Positions 5,850 through 9,047 of a stretch of DNA of 9,047 nt are shown piece after piece. Within the stretch, counting starts at the first letter, position 1; every line of letters begins with the position of its first letter. The DNA is from Acidobacteriaceae bacterium. GTDB lineage: Bacteria > Acidobacteriota > Terriglobia > Terriglobales > Acidobacteriaceae. Location of the stretch: NCBI GenBank assembly GCA_027306745.1, contig DAHUZD010000296.1, positions 1 through 9,047 on the forward strand, in the 5' to 3' direction. A model generated the notes under the pieces. The model was given only the letters and a program-made list of their open reading frames with translations, did no database searches and was not told where the DNA came from. A program made the position numbers and the translations under genes.

Positions 5850-6188
5850 GCTTCTCTCACCTGAAAAATGCGGCCGCCCGGCTGCACAACTGCGGCTGCG
5901 CCTGCAACCGCCGACCGCAGGAATGTACGTTGAGCATAGCAGACCCGCTCAGACCGAAGCGGGAATTTCGTTCTGCGATTTAGTGCCACGCGGAAGCCCT
6001 TGAGGAAATTTCCGTTGGGACGTGTGCACATCTGGGAAGAATTGGCTAGCGAATAAAAATGGGAGCCGGTGACCAACGTACCGCGTCCGCGCCTGATGCC
6101 GCGCCGGAATGTCTCCGATAACCAGCCTGTAGGGTCAGTCCGTCCGCGATGCGGGCGGGCACATAAGCACACGGAGTCTTCTCCAAGT
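5850..6188. other. Non-coding stretch between divergent MCE and hypothetical genes
   Basis: This stretch is 339 bp with no convincing gene. Open frames on both strands here have no domain signature and are arginine/proline-rich shadows. The half near the MCE gene is very GC-rich and holds a candidate extended -10 promoter for that gene. An imperfect operator-like inverted repeat (CCCGCT 5944-5949, AGCGGG 5958-5963) lies directly upstream of it. The half near the hypothetical gene contains an AT-rich patch around 6050-6060 that could belong to its promoter, but no clear -35/-10 pair is visible. Confidence 0.5.
5933..5938 (-). promoter_or_regulatory. Candidate extended -10 element for the MCE gene
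   Basis: On the minus strand TGCTATGCT places a TG one base before TATGCT (4/6 to TATAAT), an extended -10 arrangement. The -35 region is poor, as is common with extended -10 promoters. The -10 hexamer lies 83 bp upstream of the GTG start, close to the distance found for the two propeller promoters. This rests on a single-motif match. Confidence 0.33.
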
Positions 6189-6551
6189 ATGCCCAGCATC
6201 GCCATTCACGGTTACAGCGCTCTGGAATCCCCCAAGCTGCAAATCCGGCTGGTGGACCACCTTGTGGATTCCAAAGGCTGGGTGTTGGAGGAAAAACAGG
6301 TCTCCTCCGTCGCCTACCAGATTCGCTTTGAAGTGGAAATGGACAACGTGGTGGAAATGTACAGCGCGCTGCAACACGCTGGCGTGCAATTTCCGCGTAC
6401 GGCACAGCGGGCCTTTACCGAGATGTGTTTGTGTAAGAAATTTTCATCCGATCCTGACCTGATACAGATCCTGACCATCACGCTGCGCGTGGGCACCCTG
6501 CATGAGGAGAACATGCGCTTCCGGAAATTTTTGCGCTCCAGCGCAGCCTAG
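6189..6551 (+). CDS. Small conserved-hypothetical-type protein (120 residues)
   Basis: From ATG at 6189 this gene gives a 120-residue soluble protein starting MPSIAIHGYSALES. It has no signal peptide, membrane segment or known catalytic motif. Its balanced composition and codon use contrast with the arginine/proline-rich shadow frames, which supports a real gene. The order of predicted elements is strand (SIAIHG), helix (PKLQIRLVDHLVDS), two strands (WVLEEKQVSS and YQIRFEVEM), helix (VVEMYSALQHAG) and a late strand (IQILTITLRV). This loosely resembles a ferredoxin-like or ACT-like beta-alpha-beta fold. I recall similar unnamed small proteins in Acidobacteria with a 'GW.lE.k......irfE' core, but cannot verify this here. 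The start is uncertain: no good ribosome binding site precedes 6189, and the frame stays open to a GTG at 6069 with GGGAG close upstream. The extra N-terminal residues there are low-complexity and basic. The gene ends 20 bp from the convergent recG stop. Confidence 0.7.
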   Translation: MPSIAIHGYSALESPKLQIRLVDHLVDSKGWVLEEKQVSSVAYQIRFEVEMDNVVEMYSALQHAGVQFPRTAQRAFTEMCLCKKFSSDPDLIQILTITLRVGTLHEENMRFRKFLRSSAA

Positions 6552-6571
6552 CCGCAAGGCTGGAACCAATG

Positions 6572-8848
6572 TCATCCCGCTTCCACCAGACCATAATGGC
6601 GCTGCCAATGCGCCCGCAGATGCGCCCAGACGGCAGCGACCGCCTCACGTGGCATCTGCTTGTCCGCACCCTCCACAAACTGCTGCGCCTCACGCCGGGC
6701 CATTTCCAAAAGCTTGCGGTCTCGCAGCAAATTCGCCACGCGGAAGTCTGGCAGCCCAGCCTGGCGCGTGCCGAAAAATTCTCCGGGGCCGCGCAAAGCC
6801 AGGTCCAACTCCGCCAGCTCAAAGCCATCCTGCGTGCGCACCATGGCATCCAATCGTTCCTCGGCCTGCGGAGATACTTTGCCGCCGGTCATCAAAATGC
6901 AATAGGACTTGGCCGCGCCGCGGCCCACGCGCCCGCGCAATTGGTGCATCTGCGCCAGGCCAAAACGCTCGGCATGTTCGATCACCATCACTGATGCGTT
7001 GGGCACGTCGACACCCACTTCAATCACAGTCGTCGCCACCATCACATCCAATTCGCCGCGCTGGAAGCGGCGCATGCTGATTTCTTTTTCCTCCGCGTTC
7101 ATGCGCCCGTGCAACAGACCGAGGCGCAAGCCCGACAAGTGCGTTGCGCGGAGTTCGTCAAACATGGCCACAGCGGATTTCAAATTTGGTTTGCTGTTTT
7201 TTTCTTCGAAGAGCGATGCTGGGACTTTCGCTTTCAAGCGCGCGGCGGATTTTGGTTTGGCCACGGCTTCGGCTGTGGAAGCATCCGGCGCTGCGGCCTC
7301 GTCATGCGGAAAGTCCAATTCCGGCTGATCGTCGCTGGGGCCTTCGATCACCGGATAAACGCTGTAGGCCTGCCTGCCCAACTGCACCTGTTTGCGCAAA
7401 AAGGCCCAAACCTCGCTTGCGCGCTCATCCTCGGTGCGGCGCGTCACGATCGGCGTGCGGCCCGGCGGCAACTCATCCAGCACGCTCACTTCCAAGTCGC
7501 CGTAGAGCGTCAGCGCCAACGTTCGCGGAATGGGCGTGGCCGTCATGACCAGCACATGCGGCTCCGCGGCGTTGGGCTTCTTCATCAGCTTGAAGCGCTG
7601 CAATACGCCAAAGCGATGCTGCTCATCCACAATCACCAGACCGAGATTGGCAAACTCCACTTTCTCTTCAATCAGCGCATGTGTGCCGATGACGAGATCG
7701 GCTTCTCCGCGAAAGATTTTTCCGCGGTTGGCGCGTTTGCGCTCCTCGTCCAGAGAGCCGGTGAGCAGCACCACGCGATACGGAGGCTTGCGCGCGGTGT
7801 GCTCCAGCAGCTTGCGCGCAGCCAGAAAATGCTGAGTAGCCAAAATTTCCGTCGGTGCCATCAGCGCAGCCTGGTGACCATTTTCAATGGCCACCAGCGC
7901 GGCTTGCAGTGCAACAATGGTTTTGCCCGAGCCAACATCCCCCTGCAACAATCGCCGCATGGGCGTGGGCTGGCGCATGTCGCTGACGATCTCGCCTAGC
8001 ACACGTTTTTGCGCCGCCGTGGGATGGAAGGGCAGCACCCTTTTCAATGCAGTTCGCACACGCTCGCCGGTCTGCATGGCAAAGCCGGGGCGCTCGCGCA
8101 TCTTGCGGCGCTTCAGTTCCAAACCCAGTTCGAGATAAAACAGCTCTTCAAAGATCAACCGCCGGTGCGCAGGCGTGCTGGCATTCTGCAACTGCGCCAG
8201 CGATGTTTCCTGCGGAGGAAAATGTACGGCGCGCAGGGCTGCGGCGCGATCCGGCAATTGCAGCCGCTCGCAGAGCACTGCTGGCAATGTCTCTTCCACG
8301 CGCGGTCCCGGCGACTCCAAAATTGTGTGCAGCACACGCCGCAACCAGCGCGAGCTGAGCCGCGCGCCTCCCAGCGACTCATACACAGGCACGATGCGGC
8401 CCGACTCCAGCAGCGCGGTTTCCGGCTCATCCGGGCCAGGAAGAATCTCAATCTGCGGCTGAATCATTTTGAAGCTGCCGCCGCGGCTGCGCGACGGCTC
8501 CACCTTGCCGTAGAGCGCTAGCATCTGCCCAGGCTTGAATTTGTCCTTGAGATACGCGCCATGAAACCACATGCACTTGAGCGAGACCGGCCCTTGGCCC
8601 ACAGTCATCTCAAAGATGGGCATCTTGCGCGTGCGCAGCAGGGCCGTGCCGCGCACTTCACCAATGACGCTGGCTACTTCTCCCGGCTGCAATTCATTCA
8701 AGCTGCGTGGATGCTCCCGATCCTCATAACGAAAGGGCAGATGATAGAGCAGGTCTTCGGCCAAAAAGATTCGCTTCTCCGCCAGCTTTTCGGCGATCTG
8801 TGGGCCGATGCCCTTGATGAACTGCACTTTGGTGTCGAGCGCGAGCAT
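6572..8848 (-). CDS. recG: ATP-dependent DNA helicase RecG
   Basis: RecG remodels stalled replication forks and branch-migrates Holliday junctions and R-loops, driving fork regression with ATP. Counting from ATG 8848 (758 residues), an N-terminal wedge/OB-fold part (about 1-265) carries 'IKGIGPQIAEKLAEK', 'LLYHLPFRYEDR' and 'MWFHGAYLK'. The helicase core follows: Walker A GDVGSGKT (303-310), APTEILATQH, DEQH motif II (408-411), TATPIPRT motif III (436-443), LLHGRMNAEEKE, ATTVIEVGVDVPNA and motif VI QLRGRVGRG (636-644). The C-terminal element LRGPGEFFGTRQ is the RecG-specific TRG region. All key residues are present. It is longer than the 693-residue E. coli protein, mainly because of a low-complexity insert at about 506-554 (bases 7187-7333). 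The ATG at 8848 is preferred because family members start near it; a GTG two codons upstream (8854) is also possible. Neither has a strong ribosome binding site. The gene is divergent from the ABC ATPase gene and probably monocistronic. Confidence 0.97.
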   Translation of the reverse strand: MLALDTKVQFIKGIGPQIAEKLAEKRIFLAEDLLYHLPFRYEDREHPRSLNELQPGEVASVIGEVRGTALLRTRKMPIFEMTVGQGPVSLKCMWFHGAYLKDKFKPGQMLALYGKVEPSRSRGGSFKMIQPQIEILPGPDEPETALLESGRIVPVYESLGGARLSSRWLRRVLHTILESPGPRVEETLPAVLCERLQLPDRAAALRAVHFPPQETSLAQLQNASTPAHRRLIFEELFYLELGLELKRRKMRERPGFAMQTGERVRTALKRVLPFHPTAAQKRVLGEIVSDMRQPTPMRRLLQGDVGSGKTIVALQAALVAIENGHQAALMAPTEILATQHFLAARKLLEHTARKPPYRVVLLTGSLDEERKRANRGKIFRGEADLVIGTHALIEEKVEFANLGLVIVDEQHRFGVLQRFKLMKKPNAAEPHVLVMTATPIPRTLALTLYGDLEVSVLDELPPGRTPIVTRRTEDERASEVWAFLRKQVQLGRQAYSVYPVIEGPSDDQPELDFPHDEAAAPDASTAEAVAKPKSAARLKAKVPASLFEEKNSKPNLKSAVAMFDELRATHLSGLRLGLLHGRMNAEEKEISMRRFQRGELDVMVATTVIEVGVDVPNASVMVIEHAERFGLAQMHQLRGRVGRGAAKSYCILMTGGKVSPQAEERLDAMVRTQDGFELAELDLALRGPGEFFGTRQAGLPDFRVANLLRDRKLLEMARREAQQFVEGADKQMPREAVAAVWAHLRAHWQRHYGLVEAG

Positions 8849-8897
8849 ACACACAGGATGCTATCAGCCGCGAGCAAGGAAACCGTCCGCGATTTGC

Positions 8898-8903
8898 TAC
8901 ACT
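8898..8903 (+). promoter_or_regulatory. Candidate extended -10 in the recG / ABC ATPase divergent region
   Basis: TGCTACACT gives a TG one base before TACACT (4/6 to TATAAT), about 90 bp upstream of the ABC ATPase start, with no good -35 box. The remainder of 8849-8993 shows nothing further I can support. On the recG side TAGCAT lies only about 10 bp from the ATG and has no matching -35. Confidence 0.28.
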
Positions 8904-8993
8904 GCCTGCACCCACATCCTTGCATCGGAACCAAGAGCGCAGAGTGTGCGTAGTTCCTCTTGCAGCGCAAGAAAATTTGGATTGAGCCAAACA

Positions 8994-9047
8994 ATGCACC
9001 TATTACAGATGGAGAGCGTCTGCAAAGCCTACGGCACCAAGGTCGCC
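8994..9047 (+). CDS. ABC-transporter ATP-binding protein, first 18 codons
   Basis: The frame from ATG 8994 to the window end reads MHLLQMESVCKAYGTKVA. This matches the first strand and A-loop of ABC-transporter ATPases (pattern 'l.l..v.K.YG...al'), in which the aromatic residue of 'K.YG' stacks on the ATP adenine. Walker A would follow beyond the window. A second ATG at 9009 is a possible alternative start, and neither has a clear ribosome binding site. The substrate and transporter subfamily cannot be told from this fragment. It is divergent from recG. Because MCE systems need an ABC ATPase, a link to the orphan MCE gene is possible but not supported by position. Confidence 0.6.
   Translation, partial: MHLLQMESVCKAYGTKVA

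Noticed and set aside
5807..6205. Minus-strand frame spanning the MCE start and the non-coding stretch
   Set aside because: Overlaps the MCE N-terminus in another frame, with no ribosome binding site or domain pattern.
6548..6563. Small hairpin with a GCAA tetraloop at the convergent junction of the hypothetical gene and recG
   Set aside because: The stem is 6 bp including one G-T pair, overlaps the stop codon and has no T-run; too weak to call a terminator.
7109..7999. Plus-strand frame antisense to recG
   Set aside because: recG is unambiguous on the other strand; this translation is His/Arg-rich with no family signature.

Overview
The window is about 9 kb of GC-rich bacterial chromosome that fits a soil-type Acidobacteriota (class Terriglobia or a relative). 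The argument is the gene content: a tandem set of lipoprotein seven-bladed-propeller 'lactonase family' proteins, which are strongly expanded in that phylum, a solitary MCE-domain protein with a glycine-rich repeat tail, and a RecG with a long internal insert. This assignment is an inference from family knowledge; no rRNA or taxonomic marker is present. No mobile element, CRISPR array or tRNA was seen.

Layout. The window opens in the 3' end of a plus-strand membrane acyltransferase (3-443). It converges on three tandem minus-strand genes for predicted secreted beta-propeller lipoproteins (483-1730, 1938-3218, 3331-4641). Upstream of these, on the same strand, is an MCE/MlaD-family protein with one N-terminal membrane anchor and five tandem 34-residue repeats (4773-5849). 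A 339-bp non-coding stretch (5850-6188) carries the probable MCE promoter. Next come a small plus-strand conserved-hypothetical gene (6189-6551), the convergent recG helicase gene (6572-8848, minus), a 145-bp divergent intergenic region, and the first 18 codons of an ABC-transporter ATPase (8994 onward, plus).

Working picture. Four neighbouring minus-strand genes encode envelope proteins: one inner-membrane-anchored MCE protein and three lipoproteins predicted to reach the outer membrane or periplasm. The first and third propeller genes share a promoter-like block (TGGCA(C/G), 17-bp spacer, TACAAT, preceded by the shared string GGCTTT) at almost the same distance from their start codons. The middle gene lacks this block and has no terminator ahead of it, but is followed by a perfect intrinsic terminator. 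The predicted units are therefore P-(4641 gene)-(3218 gene)-terminator and P-(1730 gene). Propellers 1 and 2 are close paralogues down to a nearly identical 33-bp ribosome-binding-site/start block; propeller 3 is more divergent.

I did not find a clearly new defence, mobile or RNA-based system. The most interesting material is the repeat tail of the MCE protein, the paired-cysteine pattern in the propellers, the shared promoter architecture, the RecG insert and the small unknown gene.
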